NCBI RefSeq assembly: GCF_000236925.1
Contig: NC_016941.1
Coordinates: 248,001 to 312,000 of the forward strand
Length of the DNA: 64,000 bases
Direction: 5' to 3'
Source: Staphylococcus argenteus
Lineage (GTDB): Bacteria > Bacillota > Bacilli > Staphylococcales > Staphylococcaceae
The notes under the pieces were generated by a model. It was given only the letters and a program-made list of their open reading frames with translations. It was not told where the DNA came from and made no database searches. The translations under genes and the position numbers were made by a program. Below are positions 28,227 to 39,149 of this stretch, piece by piece (the stretch's first letter is position 1; every line of letters begins with the position of its first letter).

Positions 28227-29951
28227 ATGGTAAAATTTTCAGTAATAGTTCCAACATACAATTCAGAAAAATATATAACAGAATTGCTAAATAGCCTTGC
28301 GAAACAAGATTTTCCGAAAACTGATTTTGAAGTGATTGTCGTTGATGACTGTTCAACAGATCAAACGTTACAAATAGTTGAAAAGTATCGTAATAAATTA
28401 AATATGAAAGTAAGTCAACTCGAAACAAATTCAGGCGGTCCAGGTAAACCGAGAAATGTGGCGTTAAGACAAGCAGAAGGTGAATTTGTATTATTTGTGG
28501 ATTCTGATGACTACATTAGCAAAGAGACATTGAAAGATGCATCAGCATTTATTGATGAACATCACTCCGATGTATTATTGATTAAAATGAAAGGTGTTAA
28601 TGGTCGTGGTGTACCACAATCGATGTTTAAAGAAACAGCACCGGAAGTCACTTTGTTAAATTCAAGAATTATCTATACTTTGAGCCCAACTAAAATCTAT
28701 AGAACAGCTTTACTAAAAGATAATGACATTTATTTTCCAGAAGAATTAAAGAGTGCAGAAGATCAACTTTTTACTATGAAAGCATATTTAAATGCAAATC
28801 GAATTAGTGTGCTAAGTGATAAAGCGTATTACTATGCTACTAAACGTGAAGGGGAACATATGAGTAGTGCATATGTTTCACCAGAAGACTTTTATGAAGT
28901 AATGAGATTGATTACATTAGAAATTCTAAAAGCTGATTTAGAAGAATCCCATAAAGATCAAATCTTAGCAGAATTTTTAAATCGTCATTTTAGTTTTTCA
29001 CGTACGAATGGTTTTTCACTTAAAGTTAAGTTGGAAGACCAACCACAATGGATTAATGCGTTAGGAGACTTTATACAAGCAGTGCCAGAACGCGTAGATG
29101 CATTAGTGTTAAGCAAATTGCGCCCATTATTACACTATGCTAGAACCAAAGATATCGATAATTATAGAACTGTAGAAGAAAGTTATCGCCAAGGTCAGTA
29201 TTATCACTTTGATATAGTAGATGGCAAATTAAATATTCAATTCAATGAAGGTGAGCCAAGCTTTGAAGGTATTGATATTGCTAAACCGAAAGTGAAAATG
29301 ACAGCATTTAAATTTGATAACCATAAAATTGTTACAGAACTAACATTAAATGAATTTATGATTGGCGAAGGGCATTATGATGTCAGACTTAAGTTACATT
29401 CACGAAACAAGAAACATACAATGTATGTACCTTTAAGTGTTAATGCGAATAAACAATATCGTTTTAACATTATGTTAGAAGATATTAAAACGTATTTACC
29501 AAAGGAAAAAATTTGGGATGTTTTCTTAGAAGTCCAAATAGGCACTGAAGTATTTGAGGTTCGTGTTGGAAATCAACGTAATAAATATGCATATCCTGCT
29601 GAAACAAGTGCGTTAATTCATTTAAACAATGATTTCTATAGATTAACACCTTATTTCACTAAAGACTTTAATAACATTTCACTATACTTTACTGCTATTA
29701 CGTTAGCGGATTCAATATCAATGAAGTTAAAAGGTAAAAACAAAATTATCTTAACCGGTATTGATAGAGGTTATGTATTTGAAGAAGGTATGGCAAGTGT
29801 TATCTTAAAAGACCAAATGATTATGGGTATGTTAAGCCAAACGTCAGACAATGAAGTGGAAATCCTACTCAGCGAAGATATTAAAAAGCGCGACTTCAAA
29901 AATATCATAAAATTCAACACAGCACATGTAACATATCAAATAAACAAATAA
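28227..29951 (+). CDS. tarS: Wall teichoic acid beta-GlcNAc transferase TarS
   Basis: A 574-residue GT-A fold glycosyltransferase (GT2) that adds beta-linked N-acetylglucosamine to ribitol phosphate units in the cytoplasm. The N-terminal catalytic domain has VIVPTYNSEKYI (residues 6-17), the metal-binding DSDD at 92-95, and a SAEDQ motif near 178 with the presumed catalytic acid. A linker and C-terminal tandem beta domains (about 350-574) serve in trimerisation in the S. aureus enzyme. The sequence differs from the S. aureus TarS I remember at roughly thirty positions. In S. aureus this modification contributes to beta-lactam resistance and antibody recognition. A strong terminator follows. 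Confidence 0.95.
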   Translation: MVKFSVIVPTYNSEKYITELLNSLAKQDFPKTDFEVIVVDDCSTDQTLQIVEKYRNKLNMKVSQLETNSGGPGKPRNVALRQAEGEFVLFVDSDDYISKETLKDASAFIDEHHSDVLLIKMKGVNGRGVPQSMFKETAPEVTLLNSRIIYTLSPTKIYRTALLKDNDIYFPEELKSAEDQLFTMKAYLNANRISVLSDKAYYYATKREGEHMSSAYVSPEDFYEVMRLITLEILKADLEESHKDQILAEFLNRHFSFSRTNGFSLKVKLEDQPQWINALGDFIQAVPERVDALVLSKLRPLLHYARTKDIDNYRTVEESYRQGQYYHFDIVDGKLNIQFNEGEPSFEGIDIAKPKVKMTAFKFDNHKIVTELTLNEFMIGEGHYDVRLKLHSRNKKHTMYVPLSVNANKQYRFNIMLEDIKTYLPKEKIWDVFLEVQIGTEVFEVRVGNQRNKYAYPAETSALIHLNNDFYRLTPYFTKDFNNISLYFTAITLADSISMKLKGKNKIILTGIDRGYVFEEGMASVILKDQMIMGMLSQTSDNEVEILLSEDIKKRDFKNIIKFNTAHVTYQINK

Positions 29952-29952
29952 C

Positions 29953-30015
29953 AAAGGCCCCTCAAATCATTGTAGACACAAACCATGATACACAATGATT
30001 TGAGGGCTTTGTTTT
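29953..30015 (+). terminator. Terminator of the tarIJLS operon
   Basis: AAAGGCCCCTCAAATCATTG-type left arm (from 29953) pairs with ACAATGATTTGAGGGCTTT (29992-30010) with one bulge; GTTTT follows. Confidence 0.9.
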
Positions 30016-30067
30016 GAGTGGAAAGTTTAAATGTGTAATCAAAGCAACTAAATTAAAGACATACAAA

Positions 30068-30105
30068 AACTGTTGGCAAAATTATGTCAGCAGTTTTCTT
30101 TGTAC
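30068..30105 (+). terminator. Second terminator with no gene in front of it
   Basis: AAAACTGTTGGC (30068-30079) can pair with GTCAGCAGTTTT (30088-30099) as a 12-bp stem including two G-U pairs, followed by CTTTGT. It lies only ~55 bp after the tarS terminator, with no ORF between. In S. aureus the gene scdA stands between tarS and lytS, so this may be the leftover scdA terminator. Confidence 0.6.
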
Positions 30106-30295
30106 CAAAATTGATATGGTGAAAGCTATAATAATTATTTGATGTTAAAATGCCACTTTATAAAAAGAAATGATGTCAAATATTAGTAAGAATGATAATT
30201 AAATGTTAGCGCATTTTTTTAATAATTTATTCATGAATTTTACATGTACTATTGTGATAAAATAAACGTAATTAAAAATTCACTGAGGTGCTATC

Positions 30296-32050
30296 GTGCT
30301 ATCGCTAACAATGTTATTACTTGAACGTGTAGGTTTAATTATTATTTTAGCCTATGTGTTGATGAATATACCGTATTTTAAAAATTTAATGAATCGTCGA
30401 CGTACATGGAAAGCACGTTGGCAGTTATGCATCATTTTTAGTCTATTTGCCTTAATGTCCAATTTAACAGGTATAGTCATTGATCATCAGCATAGCTTAT
30501 CGGGTAGTGTGTATTTTCGCTTAGATGATGATGTATCTTTAGCCAATACACGTGTGTTAACAATTGGTGTCGCAGGTTTAGTCGGTGGTCCTTTTGTAGG
30601 TCTATTTGTAGGTATTATTTCAGGTATTTTTAGAGTTTATATGGGTGGTGCAGATGCACAAGTTTACTTAATTTCTTCATTGTTCATCGGTATTATCGCT
30701 GGCTATTATGGTTTACAAGCACAGAGACGTAAACGTTATCCAAGTATCGCGAAAAGTGCCATGATTGGTATATTTATGGAAGTAATCCAGATGTTGAGCA
30801 TCTTAACATTTTCACATGACAAAGCATATGCGATTGAACTTATTTCATTAATCGCTTTGCCTATGATTATAGTGAATAGTGTGGGTACAGCTATTTTTAT
30901 GTCAATTATTATTTCAACATTGAAACAAGAAGAACAAATGAAAGCCGTGCAAACCCATGACGTGTTGCAATTAATGAATCAAACATTGCCTTATTTTAAA
31001 GAAGGATTAAATAGAGAATCAGCGCAGCAAATTGCCGTGATTATCAAAGATTTAATGAAAGTATCTGCCGTAGCGATTACTAGTAAAAATGAAATTTTAT
31101 CTCATGTTGGTGCAGGTAGTGATCATCACATTCCAACAAATGAAATATTAACGAGCTTATCTAAAGATGTATTGAAATCGGGGCGCTTAAAAGAAGTGCA
31201 TACTAGAGAAGAAATTGGCTGTAGCCATCCTAATTGTCCACTTAGAGCTGCCATTGTTATCCCACTGGAGATGCATGGTTCAATTGTCGGAACGCTAAAA
31301 ATGTACTTTACCAATCCTAATGATTTAACATTTGTTGAACGTCAATTGGCTGAAGGTTTAGCTAATATATTTAGTAGTCAAATTGAACTAGGTGAAGCAG
31401 AAACACAAAGTAAATTATTGAAAGATGCGGAAATTAAATCACTACAAGCACAAGTTAGTCCACACTTTTTCTTTAATTCAATTAATACAATTTCAGCATT
31501 AGTTAGAATTAACAGTGAAAAGGCGCGAGAGTTGCTATTAGAATTGAGTTACTTTTTCCGTGCAAACTTACAAGGCTCAAAGCAACATACAATTACTTTA
31601 GACAAAGAGTTAAGTCAAGTTCGTTCATACTTATCATTGGAACAAGCACGATATCCAGGCAGATTTAACATTAATATCAATGTTGAAGAACGATATCGTC
31701 ACGTTCTTGTTCCACCATTTTTAATTCAAATTTTAGTTGAAAATGCAATTAAGCATGCTTTTACGAATCGAAAACAAGGCAACGACATTGATGTGTCTGT
31801 TATTAAAGAAAATGCGTCACATGTTTGCATTGTAGTACAAGATAATGGCCAAGGTATTTCTAAAGATAAAATGCATTTGTTGGGAGAAACATCTGTAGAA
31901 TCAGAATCCGGAACTGGTAGTGCTTTAGAAAACTTAAACTTACGCCTTAAAGGATTATTTGGAAAGTCCGCAGCATTACAATTTAAATCGACATCAAGCG
32001 GTACCACTTTTTGGTGTGTACTTCCTTATGAAAGGCAAGAGGAGGAATAA
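30296..32050 (+). CDS. lytS: Sensor histidine kinase LytS
   Basis: A 584-residue membrane sensor kinase. Residues 1-~200 are the 5TM-LYT sensor domain with six hydrophobic segments; ~230-365 is a GAF-like domain with a CSHPNCPL cysteine pair. The His_kinase domain follows, with phospho-accepting His390 in VSPHFFFN, the N-box [11 protein letters not shown], and DNGQGI/GSALENL ATP-binding motifs. The start is a GTG at 30296 after GAGGTG. It senses membrane-potential changes and pyruvate/acetate-linked signals and phosphorylates LytR, which activates lrgAB. Several residues differ from the S. aureus LytS I recall. scdA, usually the upstream gene, is absent. Confidence 0.96.
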   Translation: MLSLTMLLLERVGLIIILAYVLMNIPYFKNLMNRRRTWKARWQLCIIFSLFALMSNLTGIVIDHQHSLSGSVYFRLDDDVSLANTRVLTIGVAGLVGGPFVGLFVGIISGIFRVYMGGADAQVYLISSLFIGIIAGYYGLQAQRRKRYPSIAKSAMIGIFMEVIQMLSILTFSHDKAYAIELISLIALPMIIVNSVGTAIFMSIIISTLKQEEQMKAVQTHDVLQLMNQTLPYFKEGLNRESAQQIAVIIKDLMKVSAVAITSKNEILSHVGAGSDHHIPTNEILTSLSKDVLKSGRLKEVHTREEIGCSHPNCPLRAAIVIPLEMHGSIVGTLKMYFTNPNDLTFVERQLAEGLANIFSSQIELGEAETQSKLLKDAEIKSLQAQVSPHFFFNSINTISALVRINSEKARELLLELSYFFRANLQGSKQHTITLDKELSQVRSYLSLEQARYPGRFNININVEERYRHVLVPPFLIQILVENAIKHAFTNRKQGNDIDVSVIKENASHVCIVVQDNGQGISKDKMHLLGETSVESESGTGSALENLNLRLKGLFGKSAALQFKSTSSGTTFWCVLPYERQEEE

Positions 32051-32052
32051 AT

Positions 32053-32793
32053 ATGAAAGCATTAATCATAGATGATGAGCCATTAGCGCGTAATGAATTG
32101 ACCTATTTACTTAATGAAATTGGTGGATTTGAAGAAATTAATGAGGCGGAAAATGTGAAAGAAACATTGGAAGCATTACTTATCAATCAATATGACATTA
32201 TATTTTTAGATGTGAATTTAATGGATGAAAATGGTATTGAATTAGGAGCTAAAATTCAAAAGATGAAAGAGCCACCCGCAATTATTTTTGCGACTGCACA
32301 TGACCAATATGCAGTACAGGCTTTCGAATTAAATGCAACAGATTATATTTTAAAACCATTCGGTCAAAAACGTATAGAACAGGCAGTCAATAAAGTCCGT
32401 GCGACTAAAGCTAAAGATGAAAGTAGTTCTAGTGCAATTATAAATGATATGTCAGTGAATTTTGATCAGAGTTTGCCAGTGGAAATCGATGATAAAATTC
32501 ATATGCTTAAGCAACAAAATATTATCGGTATTGGTACGCATAATGGTATAACAACAATACATACTACAAATCATAAGTATGAAACAACAGAACCGTTGAA
32601 TCGTTATGAAAAACGATTAAATCCATCATATTTTATACGTATCCATCGATCATATATTATTAATACTAAGCACATTAAAGAAGTACAGCAATGGTTTAAC
32701 TACACATATATGGTAATATTGACAAATGGTGTCAAAATGCAAGTTGGGCGTTCGTTTATGAAAGAATTTAAATCGTCGATAGGGTTACTTTAA
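32053..32793 (+). CDS. lytR: Response regulator LytR (LytTR family)
   Basis: A 246-residue response regulator. The receiver domain (1-~120) has the acidic pair Asp7-Asp8, phospho-acceptor Asp53 in FLDVN and Lys in LKPFG. The LytTR DNA-binding domain (~145-246) has the [15 protein letters not shown] core. The gene follows lytS by two bases, so translation is coupled, with GAGGAGG as the site. It binds upstream of lrgAB, the next genes, to activate them. Confidence 0.97.
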   Translation: MKALIIDDEPLARNELTYLLNEIGGFEEINEAENVKETLEALLINQYDIIFLDVNLMDENGIELGAKIQKMKEPPAIIFATAHDQYAVQAFELNATDYILKPFGQKRIEQAVNKVRATKAKDESSSSAIINDMSVNFDQSLPVEIDDKIHMLKQQNIIGIGTHNGITTIHTTNHKYETTEPLNRYEKRLNPSYFIRIHRSYIINTKHIKEVQQWFNYTYMVILTNGVKMQVGRSFMKEFKSSIGLL

Positions 32794-32835
32794 CAGTAAT
32801 CCTTTTTTTTATGCATTTTACCTATGATATTTTGT

Positions 32836-32850
32836 ATTTCAGACTGAAAT
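32836..32850. promoter_or_regulatory. Palindrome upstream of lrgAB
   Basis: ATTTCAGACTGAAAT is a perfect 15-bp palindrome (7-bp arms). It lies about 25 bp upstream of a TATACT -10-like box (near 32875) in the lytR-lrgA gap. It may be a LytR or other regulator site; the canonical LytTR direct-repeat pattern was not evident. Confidence 0.45.
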
Positions 32851-32905
32851 TTACGCAAATCCAACTAAGCCATCTATACTTTAGTTAAATCAAACGTAGG
32901 AGGCA

Positions 32906-33349
32906 ATGGTCGTGAAACAACAAAAAGACGCATCAAAACCAGCTCACTTCTTTCACCAAGTCATTGTAATTGCTTTAGTACTCTTTGTATCGAAAATAAT
33001 TGAATCATTTATGCCAATTCCTATGCCTGCATCAGTTATCGGTTTAGTATTATTATTTATTTTATTATGTACTGGTGCTGTTAAGTTAGGCGAAGTCGAA
33101 AAAGTAGGTACGACACTAACAAATAATATTGGGTTACTCTTCGTACCAGCCGGAATTTCAGTAGTTAACTCTTTAGGTGTTATTAGCCAAGCACCATTTT
33201 TAATCATTGGACTAATTATCGTCTCAACAATTTTATTACTAATTTGTACAGGCTATGTGACACAAATTATTATGAAAGTAACTTCAAGATCTAAAGGTGA
33301 TAAAACCCAAAAAAAGATCAAAATAGAGGAGGCACAAGCTCATGATTAA
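32906..33349 (+). CDS. lrgA: Holin-like protein LrgA
   Basis: A 147-residue membrane protein of the LrgA/CidA family, with four hydrophobic spans from about residue 20 to 125 and charged ends. With LrgB it opposes murein hydrolase activity and, more recently, is linked to pyruvate uptake. The customary ATG is at 32906, but AGGAGG ends only two bases before it. The GTG at 32912, two codons in, has an ideal eight-base spacing and may be the true start. It overlaps lrgB by eight bases. Confidence 0.95.
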   Translation: MVVKQQKDASKPAHFFHQVIVIALVLFVSKIIESFMPIPMPASVIGLVLLFILLCTGAVKLGEVEKVGTTLTNNIGLLFVPAGISVVNSLGVISQAPFLIIGLIIVSTILLLICTGYVTQIIMKVTSRSKGDKTQKKIKIEEAQAHD

Positions 33350-34043
33350 CCATTTAGCGCTAAACACACCATATTTCGGAATATTATTATCCGTTATACC
33401 ATTCTTCTTAGCAACAATCTTATTTGAAAAAACAAATCGTTTCTTCTTATTTGCGCCGTTGTTTGTCAGCATGGTGTTTGGTGTAGCATTCCTTTATTTA
33501 ACAGGTATTCCATATAAAACATACAAAATAGGTGGAGACATCATTTACTTCTTCCTAGAACCAGCAACAATTTGTTTTGCGATTCCGTTATATAAAAAGC
33601 GTGATGTGCTTGTTAAACATTGGCATCGAATCATCGGAGGTATTGGTATCGGTACAGTTGTAGCGTTATTAATTATCTTAACTTTTGCGAAATTAGCGCA
33701 ATTTGCGAACGATGTAATTTTATCAATGTTACCACAAGCCGCAACAACAGCGATTGCACTACCAGTGTCAGCTGGAATCGGTGGTATAAAAGAATTGACG
33801 TCATTAGCAGTTATTTTAAATGGTGTTATTATTTATGCCCTAGGTAATAAATTCTTAAAACTATTCCGAATTACTAACCCTATTGCCCGAGGTTTAGCAC
33901 TTGGAACAAGTGGACACACATTAGGTGTAGCGCCTGCTAAAGAATTAGGACCTGTAGAGGAATCAATGGCAAGTATTGCTTTAGTGCTTGTAGGTGTGGT
34001 TGTCGTAGCAGTTGTGCCTGTCTTTGTAGCAATATTCTTTTAA
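33342..34043 (+). CDS. lrgB: Antiholin-like protein LrgB
   Basis: A 233-residue polytopic membrane protein of the LrgB/CidB family, with seven or eight hydrophobic segments. The family core [17 protein letters not shown] is near residue 190. The ATG at 33342 overlaps the end of lrgA, after GGAGG. It acts with LrgA in the membrane and is activated by LytR. Confidence 0.96.
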   Translation: MINHLALNTPYFGILLSVIPFFLATILFEKTNRFFLFAPLFVSMVFGVAFLYLTGIPYKTYKIGGDIIYFFLEPATICFAIPLYKKRDVLVKHWHRIIGGIGIGTVVALLIILTFAKLAQFANDVILSMLPQAATTAIALPVSAGIGGIKELTSLAVILNGVIIYALGNKFLKLFRITNPIARGLALGTSGHTLGVAPAKELGPVEESMASIALVLVGVVVVAVVPVFVAIFF

Positions 34044-34094
34044 TAATCAAAACCTAAGTAAGATAATAGCAATTTGAGCCATTGTTGTTATCAC

Positions 34095-34137
34095 AAAAAC
34101 GCCTATGCTCCAGTTATCCTGGATTATAGGCGTTTTT
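34095..34137 (+). terminator. Terminator of lrgAB
   Basis: AAAAACGCCTAT and ATAGGCGTTTTT form a perfect outer stem; TCCAG/CTGGA form an inner one. T residues follow. It may also serve the convergent gntR gene. Confidence 0.9.
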
Positions 34138-34153
34138 CATTGTTCTCGGAAAG

Positions 34154-34858
34154 TTATTTTTTACTAGGTATATAAAATTGTGCATTACGATAATGGAATA
34201 CAATATCAGAGGAATCAAAAGGTTTACCTGTCATAGTATAGAATGTTTGATGATAACGTAGACAAGGTTCTCCTACAGATAATTTTAATAACTCTGCTTC
34301 TTGCATATGAAGTTGATCCACATTAAAGAAGATATCTGAAAATCCCACACGTATCTTCATATTTGATTCTAAATAATCGAATATAGAGCCTTTAGCAATT
34401 TCAGGTGTTAAATATTTTACGATGTTTTTATGGAAATAAGAATATTCAATACATAAAATGGCATCATCTACATAACGTAGTCGTTTCAAATAATAAACTG
34501 TATCCCCTTCATTTAACTGTAGTTCATCTTTAACAGACTTTGGAGGCGTCAAAATTTCTTCGAATGCTAATACCTTACTCGTCATACGTTGTTCACCTAA
34601 ACTTTTTGAAAAGCCATTCGTCTTAAAAACATTAATACGATTTGCATCTGCAATATTTCTAACATAAATGCCACTACCTTGTGCTTGATATATTATGCCA
34701 TCTTGTTCTAACAACCCCAATGCTTTAATAATGGTACTTTTACTAACTTGATATCGTTCTTTTAACTGTGTCACATTTGGTAATTTATCGCCAGGTTTGA
34801 AATTAGATTGATGTATAAATGAATTAAGTTGTTCAGCAATATGTTCATACTTTAGCAA
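34154..34858 (-). CDS. GntR-family (HutC/UTRA) repressor of the beta-glucoside genes
   Basis: A 234-residue regulator with an N-terminal winged helix (1-~68, PGDKLPNVTQLKERYQVSKS and GSGIYV) and a C-terminal UTRA ligand-binding domain (~90-230). It begins with TTG at 34858, eight bases after GAGG. It diverges from an EIIBA and a 6-phospho-beta-glucosidase gene, so the ligand is probably a phosphorylated beta-glucoside. An inverted repeat over the divergent promoter is a good candidate operator. Its own -10 box (TATAAT on the minus strand, near 34892-34897) lies next to it, suggesting autoregulation. Confidence 0.88.
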   Translation of the reverse strand: MLKYEHIAEQLNSFIHQSNFKPGDKLPNVTQLKERYQVSKSTIIKALGLLEQDGIIYQAQGSGIYVRNIADANRINVFKTNGFSKSLGEQRMTSKVLAFEEILTPPKSVKDELQLNEGDTVYYLKRLRYVDDAILCIEYSYFHKNIVKYLTPEIAKGSIFDYLESNMKIRVGFSDIFFNVDQLHMQEAELLKLSVGEPCLRYHQTFYTMTGKPFDSSDIVFHYRNAQFYIPSKK

Positions 34859-34914
34859 TATTTTATCCTCGTTTCATTTTCAATTGTGATTATTATAGCA
34901 TAAAATTTAATAAA

Positions 34915-34945
34915 TGTATCGGTATTTACAAATTGAACCGGTACA
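34915..34945. promoter_or_regulatory. Candidate GntR-family operator
   Basis: TGTATCGG (34915-34922) and CCGGTACA (34938-34945) form an inverted repeat with one mismatch and a 15-bp spacer. It straddles the -35 box of the EIIBA gene, so binding would block transcription. Confidence 0.6.
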
Positions 34946-34953
34946 ATTATAAT
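34925..34953 (+). promoter_or_regulatory. Sigma-A promoter of the EIIBA-bglA operon
   Basis: TTTACA (34925-34930), 17 bp spacer, TATAAT (34948-34953). A cre-like AGTAAACGTTTCCA (34961-34974) lies just downstream, near the expected start site, and would allow CcpA repression; it departs from the consensus at two positions. Confidence 0.65.
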
Positions 34954-35000
34954 GGTAGTGAGTAAACGTTTCCATTATTTTACATAGGGAGGTAGTAGCT

Positions 35001-35792
35001 ATGAGTAAAAAACATATCGAGCAAGCGCAAGATATTTTTACAGCTGTTGGTGGTATTGAGAATGTTGTTAACGTTTCGCGAGATACAAATCGTCTAACGA
35101 TTCAAATGAATCATGCTATTCCTTCTACTGCAAACGAAGTAAAGCAGATAGCTGGTGTGAAAGCTGTTGAGGAACATGATGAGCAGTTTATCATCATGTT
35201 TAAAGAAAGTGTTGAAGATATTTATAAACAACTACAGCTATTAATTGAAAAAGACAAATCTCAAGCAGGTTCAGAAAATGATAACGCGAAAACAAAAGAG
35301 ACAAAGCAAACATCAAATACAAAAGTGAAAACACCTATATTAGTAAAAGCCCCAATTTCAGGACGTCGTATTTTGCTAAAAGAAGTTAGAGATTCAATTT
35401 TCAGAGAAGAAATGGTAGGAGAAGGACTAGCGATTAAGGCACATGATATGTCTAAAATCATATCTCCGTTTACTGGTACAGTTTCAATGACAGTACCTAC
35501 CAAGCATGCCATTGGAATTCATTCAGAAGAAGGTGTTGACTTAGTCATTCATATTGGAGTCAATACAGTTAAACTAAACGGTGAAGGGTTCGAATGTCTT
35601 GTAAATCAAGATGACTATGTTAATTCGGGTCAAACGCTTTTAAAATTTGATCGAAATTATATTGAAGAACAAGGATATAATTCGGACGTTATTATTGTAA
35701 TCAGTAATTCTGCTGATTTTGGGAAAGTTGAACTCACAATGAATGAAATAATTACAACGAAAGATGTTATTTTTAAAATATTTAAGAACTAG
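35001..35792 (+). CDS. PTS EIIB(degenerate)-EIIA fusion, glucose family
   Basis: A 263-residue soluble PTS protein. Residues 1-~80 match the EIIB-Glc fold (FTAVGGIENVVNV), but the phospho-cysteine motif CxTRLR is replaced by RDTNRL, with Asp28 in the Cys position. A charged linker (84-108) leads to an EIIA-Glc domain (~110-263) with His169 (KHAIGI) and active-site His184 (VIHIG). No EIIC gene is nearby. The protein can therefore carry phosphate on EIIA but probably not on its own EIIB. It may serve EIICs encoded elsewhere, such as the IICB at 9228-10757, which lacks an EIIA. It is co-transcribed with bglA. Confidence 0.85.
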   Translation: MSKKHIEQAQDIFTAVGGIENVVNVSRDTNRLTIQMNHAIPSTANEVKQIAGVKAVEEHDEQFIIMFKESVEDIYKQLQLLIEKDKSQAGSENDNAKTKETKQTSNTKVKTPILVKAPISGRRILLKEVRDSIFREEMVGEGLAIKAHDMSKIISPFTGTVSMTVPTKHAIGIHSEEGVDLVIHIGVNTVKLNGEGFECLVNQDDYVNSGQTLLKFDRNYIEEQGYNSDVIIVISNSADFGKVELTMNEIITTKDVIFKIFKN

Positions 35793-37262
<1,470 letters not shown>

Positions 37263-37372
37263 TCAAAAAAGATCTTATATAAGTGGAATATTGAATGCTG
37301 AGCTATGTAACATGACAATTTTGGATGACGTGTTGAGCCAATGCAATCATAAACTTTATATAAGATCTTCAA
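37263..37372 (-). terminator. Long-loop inverted repeat, probable terminator of the permease gene
   Basis: AAGATCTTATATAA (37269-37282) and TTATATAAGATCTT (37356-37369) are exact 14-bp reverse complements, 73 bp apart. On the minus strand a run of six T follows the second arm, so it can end the permease transcript. The loop can hold further weak stems. Confidence 0.65.
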
Positions 37373-37376
37373 TATA

Positions 37377-38741
37377 TTATTCGCTTAAATGCAATTTCTT
37401 CTTGTTATAAAAATAAGCAATAATTAATCCAGCATACCAAATAGGTGATAAGATAATACCGATTCGAGTTTCAGCATTAAATAATAGAATAATAATGATG
37501 AAGGCGAAAAATGCGACCACTGCATAAGCAGATGCGATGCCACCTGGTAATTTGAATGTACTTGCGTCATGTAATGCCTTATCTTTTTTAATATAACTGA
37601 TGTATGAAATAGCGATTAATGACCATACTACTAAAGTGATAGATGTAGCCACAGAAGTAATGTAAACAAACACTTCTTCACCATTCGGTATCACTAAATT
37701 TAAAATAACTGTGATTGAAATCAATGCACATGTAACTAGTAAAGCATTTTGAGGAATGCCTCGTTTAGATAGACGATGCATTGCTTCGGGTGCTTGTTTT
37801 TTATTGCCTAAACCGAATAATACGCGACTATTAGCAAAAATACCGCTATTTGCAGAAGATGCCGCAGCCGTTAAAACAACAAAGTTAATCAATCCTGCAG
37901 CAAATGGAATTCCAGCTAAAGCAAATAAGCCAACAAAAGGACTATTTTGAGGATTGATTTGATTCCACGGAACAATCATCATAATGACTGCCAAGGCACC
38001 AACGTAGAATAAAATAATACGTAATGGCACACTATTAATCGCACGAGGCAATGTTTTATGAGGATTCTTTGTTTCGCCTGCTGTAATACCAATGAATTCA
38101 ATACCTGTAAATGCAAACACCGCCATTTGGAAGGACATTAAAAATCCAAAGAAACCATGTGGGAACATACCACCATGTGAATATAAGTTTGAGAAGCTTG
38201 CAGTTGTACCTGAAGGTGACTTAAATGATAAAACGACCATAATGATGCCGACTGCAATCAAAGCAATGATTGTAATAACTTTGATAATTGCAAACCAAAA
38301 TTCTAATTCGCCAAATACTTTAGTGCTCGTTAAATTTAGTACGAGTAGCAATAAAATAATTGAAAAACAAGTGAGCCATGTCGGAATATTAGGATTAAAA
38401 TATTTAATGTATTGGGAAATTGCAGTGACATCGGCCATGACTGTAATAACCCAAGACATCCAATAAGACCAGCCTACAATAAAACCAGCAAATGGCCCTA
38501 AATATTCATGTGCGATATCAGGAAATGATTTAAATTTAGTTTTCGCTAATAACATTTCTCCCATTGCTCGCATGAATAAAAATAAAAAGAACCCAACAAG
38601 CATATACGTAAATAAAATCGATGGGCCTGCTTTAGAAATAGTATTGCCAGATCCAAAGAATAGTCCTGTTCCAATTGCACCACCGATTGCAATTAATTGA
38701 ATATGGCGATTGCTTAAATCCCTCTTTAATTCATTTGTCAT
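37377..38741 (-). CDS. APC-family amino acid permease
   Basis: A 454-residue transporter with twelve hydrophobic spans of the amino acid-polyamine-organocation family. The N-terminal motif IGGAIGTGLFFGSG (residues 18-31) is the family substrate/helix-break signature. Similarity by eye is to the CycA/AapA branch (D-Ala/D-Ser/Gly or general amino acid permeases). It is transcribed alone, with gaps of ~115 and ~410 bp on either side, among sugar genes that give no clue to its substrate. The ATG at 38741 has GGGGAG upstream and a hairpin in the leader. Specificity cannot be called. Confidence 0.85.
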   Translation of the reverse strand: MTNELKRDLSNRHIQLIAIGGAIGTGLFFGSGNTISKAGPSILFTYMLVGFFLFLFMRAMGEMLLAKTKFKSFPDIAHEYLGPFAGFIVGWSYWMSWVITVMADVTAISQYIKYFNPNIPTWLTCFSIILLLLVLNLTSTKVFGELEFWFAIIKVITIIALIAVGIIMVVLSFKSPSGTTASFSNLYSHGGMFPHGFFGFLMSFQMAVFAFTGIEFIGITAGETKNPHKTLPRAINSVPLRIILFYVGALAVIMMIVPWNQINPQNSPFVGLFALAGIPFAAGLINFVVLTAAASSANSGIFANSRVLFGLGNKKQAPEAMHRLSKRGIPQNALLVTCALISITVILNLVIPNGEEVFVYITSVATSITLVVWSLIAISYISYIKKDKALHDASTFKLPGGIASAYAVVAFFAFIIIILLFNAETRIGIILSPIWYAGLIIAYFYNKKKLHLSE

Positions 38742-38762
38742 AATATGATTCTCCCCGGTTAA

Positions 38763-38803
38763 TATAGAAATTTAAAGTCAATCTGCAGACGATAATTTCT
38801 ATA
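38763..38803 (-). promoter_or_regulatory. Leader hairpin of the amino acid permease gene
   Basis: TATAGAAATT (38763-38772) and AATTTCTATA (38794-38803) are exact 10-bp reverse complements. They lie just upstream of the GGGGAG ribosome-binding site on the minus strand. A structure here could affect translation or be a regulator-binding site. The rest of the 38742-39149 gap holds the rbs terminator and no gene. Confidence 0.45.
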
Positions 38804-39067
38804 CTTTTTAAAATAAACCCCAATAAAATGCGACGTCGTTAAAAATACAATACATTAATAGTCTGAAAATTACAACTATTCGCATAAATGTTTTTATATG
38901 TTATTTATAATAAAGTGCGGAATATATTTAAATATGCATCGATTAATTCATGAGATGTATATATTTATAACGGTATTACAAGTAAATTAAAAAATGTTGC
39001 TACATATGAGGAAGATTAATCAAAGTGTTATTTGAGGACTTTTTAAGAGAACAAGGTGTGCGAATAT

Positions 39068-39143
39068 AAAAAGGAACAATCTATATCAATTGAAGTATGA
39101 CAGCAGCTGTCACAACTTGCCCATTAATATAACGATTGTTCCT
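39068..39143 (-). terminator. Branched terminator of the rbsDK-U operon
   Basis: AGGAACAATC (39072-39081) pairs with GATTGTTCCT (39134-39143). Inside is a separate perfect hairpin TGACAGCAGCTGTCA (39098-39112). On the minus strand TTTTTA follows the closing arm. Confidence 0.75.
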
Positions 39144-39149
39144 ATAAAT

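Noticed and set aside
29952-30295. Remnant of scdA as a pseudogene
   Set aside because: No reading frame in the gap resembles ScdA; only terminator-like structures remain, so I report absence rather than a pseudogene.
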